This document shows positions 9,917 through 20,927 of a DNA stretch of 64,000 nt, in pieces. Position numbers and translations under genes: made by a program. The first letter of the stretch is position 1, and the number at the start of each line of letters is the position of its first letter. The stretch is from Hypericum androsaemum (Eukaryota > Streptophyta > Magnoliopsida > Malpighiales > Hypericaceae): positions 3,348,001 to 3,412,000 of the forward strand of contig OZ023188.1 in assembly GCA_963995505.1 (NCBI GenBank). The letters run 5' to 3'. The notes beneath the pieces are model-generated. The model saw only the letters and a list, made by a program, of their open reading frames with translations. It was not told where the DNA came from and made no database searches.

Positions 9917-12703
9917 CGGTTCTTTTTTCGATCTATTTTCGGTCTTTTTTTTGTCTTATTTCAGTTTTTTCGATCTTTTTTCGGTCCTTTTTCAGTCCTT
10001 TTTTCGGATTTTTTAAATCTTTTTTCGGTCCTTTTTCGATCTATTTTTGGTCTTTTTCGATCTTTTTTGATCCATTTTTGGTCCTTTTTTCTATTTTTTC
10101 ATTTTTTTCGATCTTTTTCGTCATTTTTTCTGTCCTTTTTCAGTATTTTTTCGGGTTCTTTTCAGTTTTTTTGATCTTTTTTCGGTCTTTTTCTGTTTTT
10201 GGTCTTTTTGGTCCTTTTTGGTACTTTTTCGATCTTTTTTTCTCTTTTTTCAGTTTTTTTCGGTTTTTAAATCTTTTTTCACTCCTTTTTTTGTTCTTTT
10301 TTCGATCTTTTTTCTGTCTTATTTCATTTTTTCTGATCTTTTCCCGATTTTTTGGATCTTTTTTTGGTCATTTTTCGGTCCTTTTCGGATTTTTTCGGTC
10401 ATTTTTCGGTCATTTTTTGTTCCTTTTTCGGTTCTTTTTTCTATCTTTTTTCGTTTTTTTATATCTTTTTCGGTCCATTTTGATCTATTTTCGGTTTTTT
10501 CGATCCATTTTTTGTCTTTTTTGATCCTTTTTTGGTTTTTTAAATCTATTTTTGGTCTTTTTCGATCTTTTTTCGATCCATTTTTGGTCTTTTTTGATCC
10601 ATTTTTGGTCTTTTTTAGGTTTTTTCGGGTTTTTAAATCCTTTTCGGTCTTTTTTCAATTTTTTATCTTTTTTCTATCCTTTTTTTGTTCTTTTTTCGGT
10701 CTTGTTTTGTTTTTTTCGGTCTTTTTCAATTCATTTTTAGTCCCTTTTCGGTCATTTTTAGCCTTTTTCGGCCATTTTGTTCATTTTCAGTCATTTTCAA
10801 ACCTTTTTCAACCATTTATGATCTTTTTTCCGTCATTTTTTGTTTTTTTGTCCTTTTTGGTTTTTTCGATCTTTTTTTTGGGTTTTTTCGGTCTTTTTTC
10901 TGTTTTTTCGATCTTTTTTCAGTTATTTTTTTGGCCCTTTTTTCAATCCTTTTTACAGTTTTTTCATTCTTTTTCGGTTCTTTTTTCGTTCCTTTTTTGG
11001 TTCTTTTTCGATCCTTTTTCAGTTTTTTTCAATCTTTTTCGGTCTTTTTCCGGATTTTTTGATCTTTTTTCCATTTTTTTAACTTTTTTGATCTATTTTC
11101 GGTGTTTTTTAATATTTTTTCGATCCATTTTTGGTTTTTTTTGATCTATTTTCTGTCTTTTTTGGCTTTTATGGGTTTTTTTGATCTTTTTTGGGTCGTT
11201 TTTCGGTTTTTCGATCTTTTTTTGGTCCTTTTTTTGGGTTTTTAGGGTTTTTCCGGTCCTTTTTCTATCTTTTTTGTAATCTTTTTTGATATTTTTTTAG
11301 TTTTTTCCTTCTTTTTTCAGTTTTTCGATCTTTTTCGATTCTTTTTCGATCTATTTTCGGTCTTTTTCGGTTCTTTTTTGATCTATTTTCGGTCCTTTTT
11401 CGGGTTTTTTGGTCTTTTTTCGGTACTTTTTCAAACTTTTTTCAATCTTTTTTCGGCCTTTTTCGGTTCTTTTTCAGTCTTTTTTCAGTCTTTTTTCGGT
11501 CTTTTTTCGTTCTTTCTTTTGTTTTTTCGATCTTTTTTTGGTTCTTTTTCGATCTATTTTCGGTCTTTTTCGGTTTGTTTGATCTATTTTCGGTCCTTTT
11601 TGGATCTATTTTCAGACTTTTTTGGGTCCTTTTTTAGATCTTTTTCGGTTTTTTTCGTTCGTTTTGCTTGTATTTTTTGGTCCTTTTTTCGATATTTTTT
11701 GTCTTTTTCGTTTTTTTTATCTTTTTTCGGTCATTTTTCATTCCTTTTTTGGGTTCATTTTCAGTCTTTTTCGTTCATTTTTCGGTTCATTTTTCGATCT
11801 GTTTTCGGTCTTTTTTCTGTCTTATTTCTATTTTTTCGGATCTTTTTCAGTTTTTTCGATCTTTTTTCGGTCCTTTTTCTGTCTTTTTTCATTTTTTTTA
11901 ATCTTTTTTCGATATATTTTCGGTCTTTTTCTATCTTTTCGATCCATTTTTGGTCTTTTTTGATCCATTCTCTGTCTTTTTCGGTTTTTTCTGATCTATT
12001 TTTGGTCCTTTTTTGATCTATTTTTGGTCTTTTTCGATCATTTTTCGATCCATTTTTGGTCTTTTTTGATCCATTTTCGGTCCATTTTCTATTTTTCGGT
12101 CTTTTAGGTCTTTTTCGGTCTTTTTTCAATCCATTTTTTGTCTCTTTTCGGTCATTTTCAGCCTTTTTCGGTCATTTTGTTCATTTTCGATCATTTTCGG
12201 ACTTTTTTCGATCATTTACGATCTTTTTCGGTCTCTTTTCTGTCTTTTTGGTCCTTTTTCTGTCATTTAAGGTCTTTTCTGATCCATTTTCGATCTTTTT
12301 CGATTCATTTTTGGTCTTTTTTTAATCCTTTTTCGGTCCTTTTTTGGTCTCTTTTCTGTCATTTTTAGCCTTTTTCTATCATTTTGTTCATTTTCGTTCA
12401 TTTTTTCGGTCTCTTTTCAGTCATTTTCAGCCTTTTTCGGTCATTTTGTTCATTTTCGGTCTTTTTCAGACTTTTTTCGATCATTTAGGATCTTTTTTTG
12501 GTCTTTTTCGTCTTTTTTGGTCTTTTTCAGTCATTTAAGGTCTTTTCCGATCCATTTTTGATCTTTTTTTGATTCATTTTTGGTTTTTTTATCCATTTTT
12601 GGTCTTTTTTACCCTTTTTAATGTCATTTTCAGACTTTTTTGATCATTTACAATATTTTTTCGGTCTTTTTCGATCTATTTTTGGTCTTTTTTATCTTTT
12701 TTC
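9917..12703. repeat. 2.8-kb T-rich tandem array of TTTTTCGGTC-type units
   Basis: An uninterrupted array of roughly 10-13-bp units: five to seven T followed by CGGTC, CGATC, GGTCC, TGATCC or CAGTC. The strand bias is extreme: T dominates the + strand and A-runs are almost absent. Longer blocks recur: a block with GCCTTTTTCGGTCATTTTG and GTTCATTTTC appears near 10740, 12140, 12350 and 12420, and a block with GATCCATTTTTGGTC near 10573, 11945 and 12045. Long open frames rich in Phe, Ser and Arg result from unit composition, not from a gene. Confidence 0.9.
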
Positions 12704-13770
12704 GAGGACGGGGTGGCCGGCGTTGTCCTGGATGGCCGAGAAGGAACTGTTTTGATGCTCTTATTGAATATTCTGGGTTGGGTTGGGTTTTGGTATTCTT
12801 GGTTAATTTTTGGGGGTTTCAGAGGATTTGAAGAGGACAACAATAGGGGGATGACGATGGGGTTGCCCTTATAGTTCTTGAGCTTCTTCTTCTTGGATCT
12901 AGGTATTCAGATAATTTTGATTGCGATGAGGATTTTGTATTGGTGAATGACGACATTTATTCTAATTCATTTTGATTTTTCTGTTTATTTTTCGCTGATT
13001 TCTGGATCAGTGGTTCATGTGTTCTTGGTTCATATTTAATTGGTTATATTATTGATTTTTTAGATTTTTGTCAGTTTGTTCTTGTTAGAGTTCTTGTTGT
13101 CTAGAGGTTGAATAATATAATATTTTTTATTTAAGATTATATCCGTCATTTTCATGACAAAAATTTGAAAAATGGTTATTTACATCAGTCAGAGACCCGA
13201 GACCAACATTTTTCTGAAGAGTAAGGATGAAAAAAATTAGTTTTGAAAAGGCAAAGATCCTATATGTAATTACGTTGTAGATCAGGTATCTAATAGTAAT
13301 TTACCCTAATTCTAATCATGAACGCGTTTGCTTAAAAGTTGAAGCTTCAATAAAGTTAACCATCCTATAGATAGTTTACCCATACAAGCGATATTGTCAT
13401 CATCCACCAACTTATGTATACAAAATATGTGTCAGAAACACATCTGAGACAAATTTGACATTGTTCAAAAGCACATCTGACATTGTTGGATGACAAATCA
13501 TACAATAGATCATATCTCAACTAAAAATTTGTGACACGTGTAGCCTTGTATATTTATTTCCTATTCCACTCTGGAACCCAATAACTCCGACGATTTAAAA
13601 GTTAAAAGTCTTCTCCCAGTAGCTATTTCCACCACAAATAATTGATAGCATCGTTCGCAATTTAAATAAATCCAAACAAAATTAATTATTAAGATATATA
13701 AAATTTAATCCATTTACAAAAAAAAATCCAAGCAAAATAATTATTTATAATATCCTTTCCCAATGCATTT
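12704..13770. other. Unassigned sequence right of the T-rich array
   Basis: A G-rich 180-bp segment directly follows the array, then AT-rich DNA. No gene or repeat boundary is recognised. Confidence 0.4.
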
Positions 13771-13773
13771 CTC

Positions 13774-13780
13774 TATATAA
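13774..13780 (+). promoter_or_regulatory. TATA box of the truncated ankyrin gene
   Basis: TATATAA lies 104 bp upstream of the ATG at 13884, with a C/A-rich plant-type leader between them. This is ordinary spacing for a plant TATA promoter. Confidence 0.5.
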
Positions 13781-13883
13781 GCACTCTTCATAATTTCTCC
13801 ACTCCCCCCGTTCATCGAAACCCAAACAGCCACACACAAACGCAACTGTAAATTCAGCGAATCTTCGGATAATTTAAAGTCCA

Positions 13884-14051
13884 ATGCCAGCTCATCAAGC
13901 TCGTAGCATGGAGCGGCAGCTCCATGAGATCGCCATGAAGGGAGACGTCTCCACCTTCCAGGCCCTAACCCAGCAAGACCCGGACATCATCGACCAGCCG
14001 GTGCCGGTGGGGACCCGGACATCATCGACCAGCCGGTGCCGGTGTGTATAG
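13884..14051 (+). pseudogene. Truncated BDA1/ACD6-like ankyrin-repeat gene, first-exon fragment
   Basis: The frame begins MPAHQARSMERQLHEIAMKG and continues DVSTFQALTQQDPDIIDQ. This resembles the first ankyrin repeat of plant ankyrin membrane proteins of the BDA1/ACD6 type (xRxLxEAAxxGDxxxLxxLxxxDPxIL). A 35-bp tandem duplication (CCCGGACATCATCGACCAG repeated with cggac at 13981 and 14016) shifts the frame and leads to TAG at 14049-14051. Downstream ankyrin repeats and membrane helices are absent. The TATA box and leader look intact, so a short transcript is possible. Confidence 0.65.
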
Positions 14052-14084
14052 CGACTGTGACAAATGACTCACCGTAGCTGGGAG

Positions 14085-14285
14085 CCTGGGATAATTATTA
14101 GGCATTTGTGTCATGTCATGGTCATGGGATCTTTTTTCCTTCCTTTTTTGAGAAGTGTCGGACATTGTCTCCGCATGGATGTCTTAATTCCCCACAATCA
14201 CCGATGTGGGTCCGCTCATGTTACCACCTGCTTCGTCAACTTTTCTTTCTCTGCAAAAATCACCTCTTAACAGCACACATCGTTT
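14085..14285. repeat. Local duplication block B, second copy
   Basis: Partner of 8740-8890. The following 14286-14900 is AT-rich and holds no recognised gene, though a small inverted motif around TTTATTGTCGTGCGACAAAAG lies near 14726. Confidence 0.55.
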
Positions 14286-14923
14286 GCATTAGTCTTGCTA
14301 TCCATCTGTGAAAGCTTCAATTTCCTCTGAGATTTTTTTAAAAGTAAATTTTTACCTTAAGTAAATTCTTGTTCTATAGATTAAATAACGTCAAATATTT
14401 GTTAAATTTTTTTTTTCAACTTCTAAGTTCAGTGGGTTTTTTTTTTCAGGAGTGGCCTTCTGATTGGTATCTGTATCATTTAGGTCTTTTCGAATTGGGC
14501 CGTTGGGCCAAAATTTATGCAACTATCATTTTGGTTTCACTTGGGATATATAGTGAATTATTACACTTTTAGTATAATTATTCGAGATAATTTTGGGCTA
14601 GTTGAAAATATAAATAGCAAGTTTGATTGCTATTTTGAGTAATTTAACATTGTATCGTAGTATTATCGAGATAGCTGCTTTTTCTATGCCATTTTCCAAT
14701 CTGGATTTTGTGACAAAAACTTTTATTGTCGTGCGACAAAAGTTGCTCGTCATCCCCGCACGGATTTTATTATTTAACGAGCAATACGTATTGCGACTCC
14801 ACGAAAGTTCCTCGAAGTAGTACTGGGTGGCAACAGTCTCGGCCAAGAAATTGGTCTTCGAGTTAAATCTCAATCTTTCCCTAAAATAAAGGTTAAATCT
14901 CAATGAATGGAAAATGTTTCTCC

Positions 14924-14930
14924 TATAAAT
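14924..14930 (+). promoter_or_regulatory. TATA box of membrane-protein copy 2
   Basis: TATAAAT lies 95 bp before the ATG at 15019, and the leader words CAACCCTCTCAATT and CCTTCCAAATA are shared with the intact copy downstream. The promoter/leader was duplicated together with the coding start. Confidence 0.5.
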
Positions 14931-15018
14931 ATGTCCTATTGTTAACATCTTCCGGGGAAAGTCCAACCCTCTCAATTTTTTTTCCTTCCAAATATCAAGC
15001 TAGTCTAACTCCACGACG

Positions 15019-15177
15019 ATGGCCTCCATTAGCCATTACAGCTTATTCTTCTTGTACCTACAAATCCTGGCTAGACCACCACCACCGTGTATTACCTCGA
15101 TACGTATCCCTTGCACGGGGAACGTCATTCCTCTCATTTGGATCCATAATGTCAGCGAGAGATCGAGAATAAAATAA
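15019..15177 (+). pseudogene. Small membrane-protein family, copy 2 (truncated, 52 aa)
   Basis: Starts MASISHYSLFFLYLQILARP against MASIKDYSFILLPTMNIYLQ in copy 3, and retains IPCTGN. Similarity stops around a GGATCCAT, exactly where copies 1 and 3 continue into DPLxLLL. The reading frame then runs into unrelated sequence and ends at TAA 15175-15177. Both membrane segments are lost, so it is almost certainly a pseudogene. Confidence 0.65.
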
Positions 15178-15396
15178 AACCAGACTACAAAAATGGCTAA
15201 TTACATTTCTGAAATAGAAAGAACAAATTATCTATTTAACGATATCCCAGAAACTCGGAGATAATTTACCCAACATTATATCATTATCCAAGCTCCGGGT
15301 ATAAAATAAAGTGCTATGGTAACTTTTGGCGCACTAACTTTTGGCACTTGTACAGTGCCCGTGGACACGGAATTAAATATGTAATACCCAGGTCCC

Positions 15397-15405
15397 TATA
15401 TATAT
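15397..15405 (+). promoter_or_regulatory. TATA box of membrane-protein copy 3
   Basis: TATATATAT is followed by a ~65-bp CT-rich leader before the first ATG at 15470. Confidence 0.5.
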
Positions 15406-15469
15406 CACGTTGTTGAAACATCTCCCGAGCAACGTTCAACCCTCTCAATTCTTTTTCCTTCCAAATACC

Positions 15470-15949
15470 ATGCCCAGCCTAACTCCACAAATGATGGCCT
15501 CCATTAAAGATTACAGCTTCATCCTGCTTCCTACGATGAACATTTACCTGCAACTCTTGGCCACACCACCACAACCACCACCCAGTACTCCCTCGACATG
15601 TATCCCTTGCACCGGGAATGCCACCCCCATCGTGCCTGATCCATTGTCGCTGTTGTTGATAACCATCCTTACACTTGTCTGTAGCTCGACTTTGCTCCTG
15701 CTCACCCGCAAGTTCCACCCCGGGCTCCCGCGGGGCGGCTTCTTCCCCCTTCCATGCTGGCTCATTTGTCTCATATCCGTTGTTTGCTTGCAGGTCAAGC
15801 TATTCTGGATGGTCTACCTTACTACTCTGCTGCTTCCTCCATCGCCTCCAAGCTTCTTTGGTACCCTCTTGAGACGTCTTCTCTCGTTTCTGCGCGAGGT
15901 TGTTGATGCCATTTTCCCAGAGGAGGAGATAGTGGTTCCGATTGCCTAA
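15470..15949 (+). CDS. Small two-helix membrane protein, unrecognised family (copy 3, intact)
   Basis: The single open frame encodes 159 aa. An N-terminal stretch is followed by a Pro-rich linker (PPQPPPSTPSTCIPC), a hydrophobic segment around residues 66-86 (PLSLLLITILTL), a basic loop with TRKFHPG, and a second long hydrophobic stretch around residues 96-128 (WLICLISVVCLQVKLFWMVY), then LLLPPSPP and an acidic tail ending EEEIVVPIA. I start at the first ATG after the TATA box; an alternative ATG pair at 15491-15496 gives MMASIKDY and is the start conserved in copy 2. I do not recognise the family. Three related copies in 16 kb suggest recent local duplication, and keeping the two helices in two of them suggests a real protein. 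Confidence 0.55.
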   Translation: MPSLTPQMMASIKDYSFILLPTMNIYLQLLATPPQPPPSTPSTCIPCTGNATPIVPDPLSLLLITILTLVCSSTLLLLTRKFHPGLPRGGFFPLPCWLICLISVVCLQVKLFWMVYLTTLLLPPSPPSFFGTLLRRLLSFLREVVDAIFPEEEIVVPIA

Positions 15950-16195
15950 GCTTTGAACGAGTTTATAAGCTCCATCTTATAAATAAGTAATTTGATGGAG
16001 TAATACTGCGTATAGATATTACGCAGGGATTTATATGTAATAATTGGGTAGTGTCACCAACGGAAGTTGTTCCGACGACAAAAGACCTAAAGAGTTTTGG
16101 GATTAAATGTTGCCAATATAATAAATATAGTTGTGAAAGCTACTATTTAGGGTGGCTTTATATACAACTTAACTTGTTGGATACGCTATTATTGT

Positions 16196-16330
16196 ACCTT
16201 TGGATTGATTATTTGGTCAGATTCTGAGTTACCCAGAATTGACTTGGAGTAAATCATTAGTGGAAGAATTTCGACTTCTTATTCACACAATCCAATTAGT
16301 CTGATGTATTAATAATATACGTACAAATTT
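16196..16330. repeat. Local duplication block C, copy upstream of DXO1
   Basis: Partner of 8985-9120. It lies about 360-490 bp before the DXO1 start, with block D (16530-16688) between it and the ATG. Confidence 0.7.
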
Positions 16331-16688
16331 ATTTTTCATTTTCTTAATCTTCTCTGTTTGTTCCATTAAAGTAGATGAAAGGTGAGAGAATTGTATTAAT
16401 TTTCAATTTGTTAATCACTTGAATTTTCAGATATTCATATTATTTGTTTTTGAGAGAGAAAAACAAAATTGACGATTGGGTTCGTGTCCATTCTCGTACA
16501 AGTGGACTGGACTTTAGGGCTTATGGGCTCGGCTCACTCACGGACATTTTAGTCAAATCCACACAAAACGAATCTTTGTTTTGTTCTGGCGAGAGAACGA
16601 ATAAAAGAAAAAGCTCAATCGATCGTCCCCTACCCGCAAATTTTTAATATTACTGGGAGTCGAAACTCCCTGAGCTCGCCGTAGTTCT

Positions 16689-19600
16689 ATGGATTTCTTG
16701 GAGAAAGACCTGTTCGGCGAGGGCGAAGAGGAGGAGGAGGATCACCGCCAGAACGGCGGCGGGGCCCGCCCTTCGCCCTCCCGTTCATCGTCCTCGTCCA
16801 GCTCCTCCGCCGCCTCATCGTCCCGCTCGTCCTCCCGCTCTTCGTCGTCGTCCTCCTCCTCTGGCGGGAGCGTGAACAGCGGAGAGGCGGAGGAAGAAGA
16901 CGAAGCGGAGGGGCAGACCAGCCGTCACGATCTTAACGCCGGCAGCGGTTACGGAGTAGAGGAGGAGGACGTCCGGGACCTGTTTGGCTCCGATAACGAA
17001 GATTACGTTAATACCCCCGCGGTTAGCCCTTTCGTCGTCCCCGGTACTCCACTCCCTACTCGCTCAATTAAATGGAGAATTTTTTAGTCTGTAGAGCTTA
17101 GGATTGTATCTCTTGGAGTTGTCAGCGTTACCTGCCGTACGGATTACTAACAATCCGGGGAGAGGGGGCGTGGGGCGGGGCGGTGGTCGGTGGCAGAATG
17201 GTAGAGGGAATGGCCTGCTTCCCCGGCCGGGGTATCCTCCCCGTCAGGGGTTTGGCTTTGGTCCGACGTTTGGTAATGGTCATCATCGTGATGAGCGGTT
17301 TATATCCGAGTTGAAGTTGAATAAGAGCGAAGAGACGCTGTCGAGGAAATGCGTTGCTTTCCAGGAGGTAAATGCTGGTCTTATTGGCAACTTCCAGTTG
17401 ATTTCTATGGACTGCCTGGTAGACAGTTGGTTTTCTGCACTAAAATTGTCTGTTCTGGATCTTAATTTTGCAGCCTTGTGAGCTTGCTTGCTACAGCCGT
17501 GTAGATGGTGGAGAAGTTTACTTTGATGATCGTAGTGTGGTAAGATTTCAGGGTGCTCATCTACCTGTGGGATGACCTTGTGAAGTCGTTATTAAAACAC
17601 TTTCATATGGTACTTCAGAGACTTTTCAAGCGTCAAGTTGCCGAAGATGTTGGAGCTGATTTGAATCAAGGCTTTGATACCTTTACCCCGAAAAAAGGTA
17701 TGTGCTTTAGACCTCAGTCAGTAGTGATGCGTTTGTTTGGATAGCAAAAAAATTTATTGGGATTACTCAGTCCTTAGGGTAGACTTTGTAAAAGTTTATT
17801 TATTCTAACAATTAAAACTCCTATTTCATCGCAGACTTGGGATCTGATGGCTTTGGAGACCTACTAGGCTGCATAAGGGACAAAAACATACCGCTCCAGA
17901 ACATGCATTTTGTGGTAAGATTATCTTGTACTTTAGATGCTAATATCCCTTCAAATTCCATTGAAGCTTCTGACCTGAGATTTTATCTTCTTCGTGTCAT
18001 TCCAGACATTTCGCAACAATCTCAATAAGGTAATCATTACTTCCCATGATTCACTCCTTTATTTCTTTGGGGTTGATTGTGGGATAATTTCCCTATCCTT
18101 ATGGAAGATGTTTCGGCATGTCAGTAGCTTCTTGTTCTCATACAGATATTGGCTACTCCGTATATTCGACACGAGCCTTGGGAAATGGGAGTGCACAAAA
18201 GAAATGGGGTGGTTTATCTGGATGTTCATAAACTACCAGAAAGGCCACAGAGTGAATTGGAGCGTCGAAGGTACTATACTTAAGAAACTGAACTTAGCCA
18301 TTTCTTGATTACCTGTCGTCTGTGATCTACTAGTTTATTCTCAGAATCACAAACAGAACTAGACTCATATTATTATGCACAGAAGGGTTTCTCTAGTTTC
18401 TAAGAGACAAATAGAGATATTTGGGGCATAATCTTTGCTCACAGCTTGTGCAAGGTTCTGCTTTTAGATTTTTTTTTGTTCCTTCATTGTTAACGATGAG
18501 TCAAATGCCGCTCATAATGCTATAATTTTTCTTAGACTTGTATGAGAAGGACTTAGAAGATGAATCTTTTCCCAACATGGAAGAGTTATTCTACACTTGA
18601 TCTTAGCCAAAAGGCCGAGAAAGGTATATGGAGGAGTTACTCTACCCTAATTGTATTTTAAAAGAGACCACCGCTTTGATTAAATAAAAGGATATTTTTT
18701 GCATGATAACATTTTCTGTAACTATAGTATGACAGAGGCAAATAGAGATTTGATGTGACGTCTGGTTAGAAATAGAAGTTGAAGAAATTTTCTGCGTGTA
18801 ATGTTCTTACTGTTTTTCTTGTTGATGGTTCCACTTTTTTCATATTTTGGTCACATTGCCTGTCCAGACTTCCTCTTTCTTTCTTTTGTATGTTTAGGTC
18901 TTCTCAATAATATTTTGTTGGCTTAGATGTTACTGGGGTTATTCATTTGAGCACCTAGCTACTGAAGATCTGGGGAGATCAGATGGAGAAGGTATACAGA
19001 ATATCGACGCTAATGTTGAATATTGCGCCGTGATTAAAACAAAGTTGGGGGCTCATCGTATTCTGATGGGTGCTGAAATGGATTGCTATGATGCAACTGA
19101 TGATGGACGGAGGTTTTATGTTGAATTGAAGACTAGTCGTGAGGTCAACTTATTCCTGTTTCATTTCCATGTCAACTTTGAACTATATTTCTTACTTGAT
19201 TTAGCTCTATTGACAACCTGCTGTTGTCTCTCTGTCCTGCAGCTGGAATACCATACCGAAGAAAGATTTGAGAGGGAAAAGCTGCTCAAGTTTTGGGTAC
19301 TTGGCTTGCTTGCATGTTGCTTATTCTGATTTTTGCCCTGTTCTCGAGGGGAAATTTCCCAGAGTCACTTCTTAGAAATCTTTAGAGCTTTTGCTCACTA
19401 TTCAGTTGTTTTCTACTTGCAGATCCAATCTTTCTTAGCTGGAATTCCTTACATAATTATTGGATTTAGGTAATTCTTAGTTTTGTTTGCTACAACTTTG
19501 GCTTTCCCCTGAAGAACTTGGTATAGCTTTTATTACATGCATTTGCTGGAGATTATTTTTATGTTTTCGAACTAAACAAATTCATTTAACAAGCCAGTAA

Positions 19601-20261
19601 TTCATTTAATCCTTGGTACAGGGATATTTCTTTGTGGTGCTGTAATTGTATAATTTCATTTTCTGCAGGGACGATGCTGGGCGACTTGTACGTACGGAGA
19701 GATTAAGAACTAAAGACATAACCCAAAGAGTGAAAATGAAGAACTATTGGCAGGTCAGACTTTCTTTCTTTTGCATTGACACATAAGTTCCGTGGCATTT
19801 CTTCGTGCCATCCCTTTTTGTTTGTTTGGCATGTTATTACAGTTAATATTTCAATTGTGTGATATCTCCAATTTCTTTATCTTGGATACTGGCATGAAAT
19901 GCTTGTGAATTGGCAGGGTGGTGTATGCCTAGCATTTGCAGATGAGGTATTATGCTGGTTGTACGGAACAGTCAAAGAGAGTGAGTGCCATTACCTTCTC
20001 GCGCCATCTTACCTTTTACCGTGACTTAGATACCACATACAGACTGATCATCTCGCAGACCGGCCAACTCTAATTGACTTGCGAGAGTCCTCTAATTATC
20101 TGTAACGGGTAGTCAGATGGTTAATTCTCTTGTCTTTTGGTTTTGCTTCTACAGATGAAAACTACATACTGCAATACGCCCCACCTTCCACACGTCTAGA
20201 GCTCTTGCAAGCCCAATCATGTCCGGATGCTATCACTAACCACGTTGAGCAGTTATCATAA
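16689..20261 (+). CDS. DXO1: DXO1, RAI1/DXO-family decapping and deNADding enzyme
   Basis: Thirteen exons join in frame: 16689-17043, 17126-17367, 17474-17539, 17619-17697, 17835-17914, 18006-18029, 18146-18270, 18927-19143, 19243-19296, 19423-19469, 19669-19753, 19917-19980 and 20155-20261. They encode 514 aa, near the ~540 aa of the Arabidopsis protein. Residues 1-160 form the plant-specific extension: acidic and poly-Ser stretches, then a Gly/Arg-rich segment. The catalytic domain follows, with CYWGYSFE (325-332), GAEMDC (372-377) and ELK (390-392), the metal-binding motifs of the DXO fold. The family removes incomplete or NAD caps from mRNA 5' ends; the plant protein is reported as mainly deNADding and linked to cap methylation. 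All introns are GT-AG. Intron 7 carries a U2 snRNA fragment. Confidence 0.93.
18591..18627 (-). pseudogene. U2 snRNA 5' fragment (nt 1-37) inside DXO1 intron 7
   Basis: Read on the - strand the segment begins ATACCTTTCTCGGCCTTTTG and continues GCTAAGATCAAGTGTAG, identical to the first 37 nt of U2 snRNA as I recall it. It starts exactly at U2 position 1 and breaks off afterwards. Imperfect 18-bp direct repeats flank it: ATGGAAGAGTTATTCTAC (18577-18594) and ATGGAGGAGTTACTCTAC (18628-18645), which looks like an old target duplication. This fits reverse transcription and insertion of a 3'-truncated U2 copy. It cannot act as an snRNA. On the DXO1 transcript it is antisense to U2. Confidence 0.85.
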
Positions 20262-20927
20262 AACTGGGGATCTCCAGCATTAACAAATCCAGGTCCGAGA
20301 CTCTGATGATTCGGGGTTCTCATGGAAACATCGAGGCCGACAGCAATCCATGGTCGATGAACCCTGCCCGAGGCGTATCAGACACGACAGAAATGTCGAG
20401 AGCTGCAGCCTCGATGCATTGTTCTTTTAGACCGTTTTGTTATTAGCAAGTCATGAGGAAAAGGAAGATGAATGTACTTAGTATATCCAACTCTATGATA
20501 CCTCTGTATAACCCTTGTATAACTTCGAATTTGACTGTAGGATGCAATTCTCTTCTCCCACTCCTTCCGGAACAAAATCCGAAATTGCTTCTTTTTTTAT
20601 ATATATATGCCAACCTAGAATCCTCCTGCCTTCGAGGCTAGACGAACATCTGAAAGGTGGCAAAACTCTTTCAACATGATTACTAACAAATACTTAGATC
20701 AATTGAGAAATTTTTCTAACTTAATTATGTCTCGAGTTCGAGTCTTTGGAAACCTAATCGCTTTACTAACAGAATTTTGCGCATAAGCAGATCCTCCGGT
20801 TACTCAAAGCCCATGTTTTGCGTTTCTTGAAGGCCCAGCCCAGTTATCACCGACTCAAAGAGTACAATAACCGAAATATACACCGGAAACGATCCAACAG
20901 TGAGACCCCGGAGGAGCATAAACTAAG
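20262..20927. other. DXO1 3' UTR and the interval before the CCDC97-like gene
   Basis: T-rich 3' sequence to about 20640. A short stretch near 20728 (CTCGAGTTCGAGTC) resembles a tRNA-like B box and may be an old SINE remnant. The last 100 bp are the likely promoter/leader of the next gene, including GGCCCAGCCCAG near 20831. Confidence 0.4.

Noticed and set aside
9910..12831. Long open frames of Phe/Ser/Arg-rich proteins in all three + frames
   Set aside because: They follow from the TTTTTCGGTC unit, which rarely makes stop codons. Several frames are open at once and no domain is present.
18537..18600. Possible extra DXO1 exon (TTCTTAG followed by a frame reading [16 protein letters not shown])
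   Set aside because: The phase after exon 7 would give an immediate stop, and exon 7 joined directly to exon 8 restores the expected DXO sequence. It coincides with the flank of the U2 insertion.
20720..20790. Possible tRNA gene around CTCGAGTTCGAGTC
   Set aside because: Only a B-box-like word is present; no cloverleaf could be drawn.
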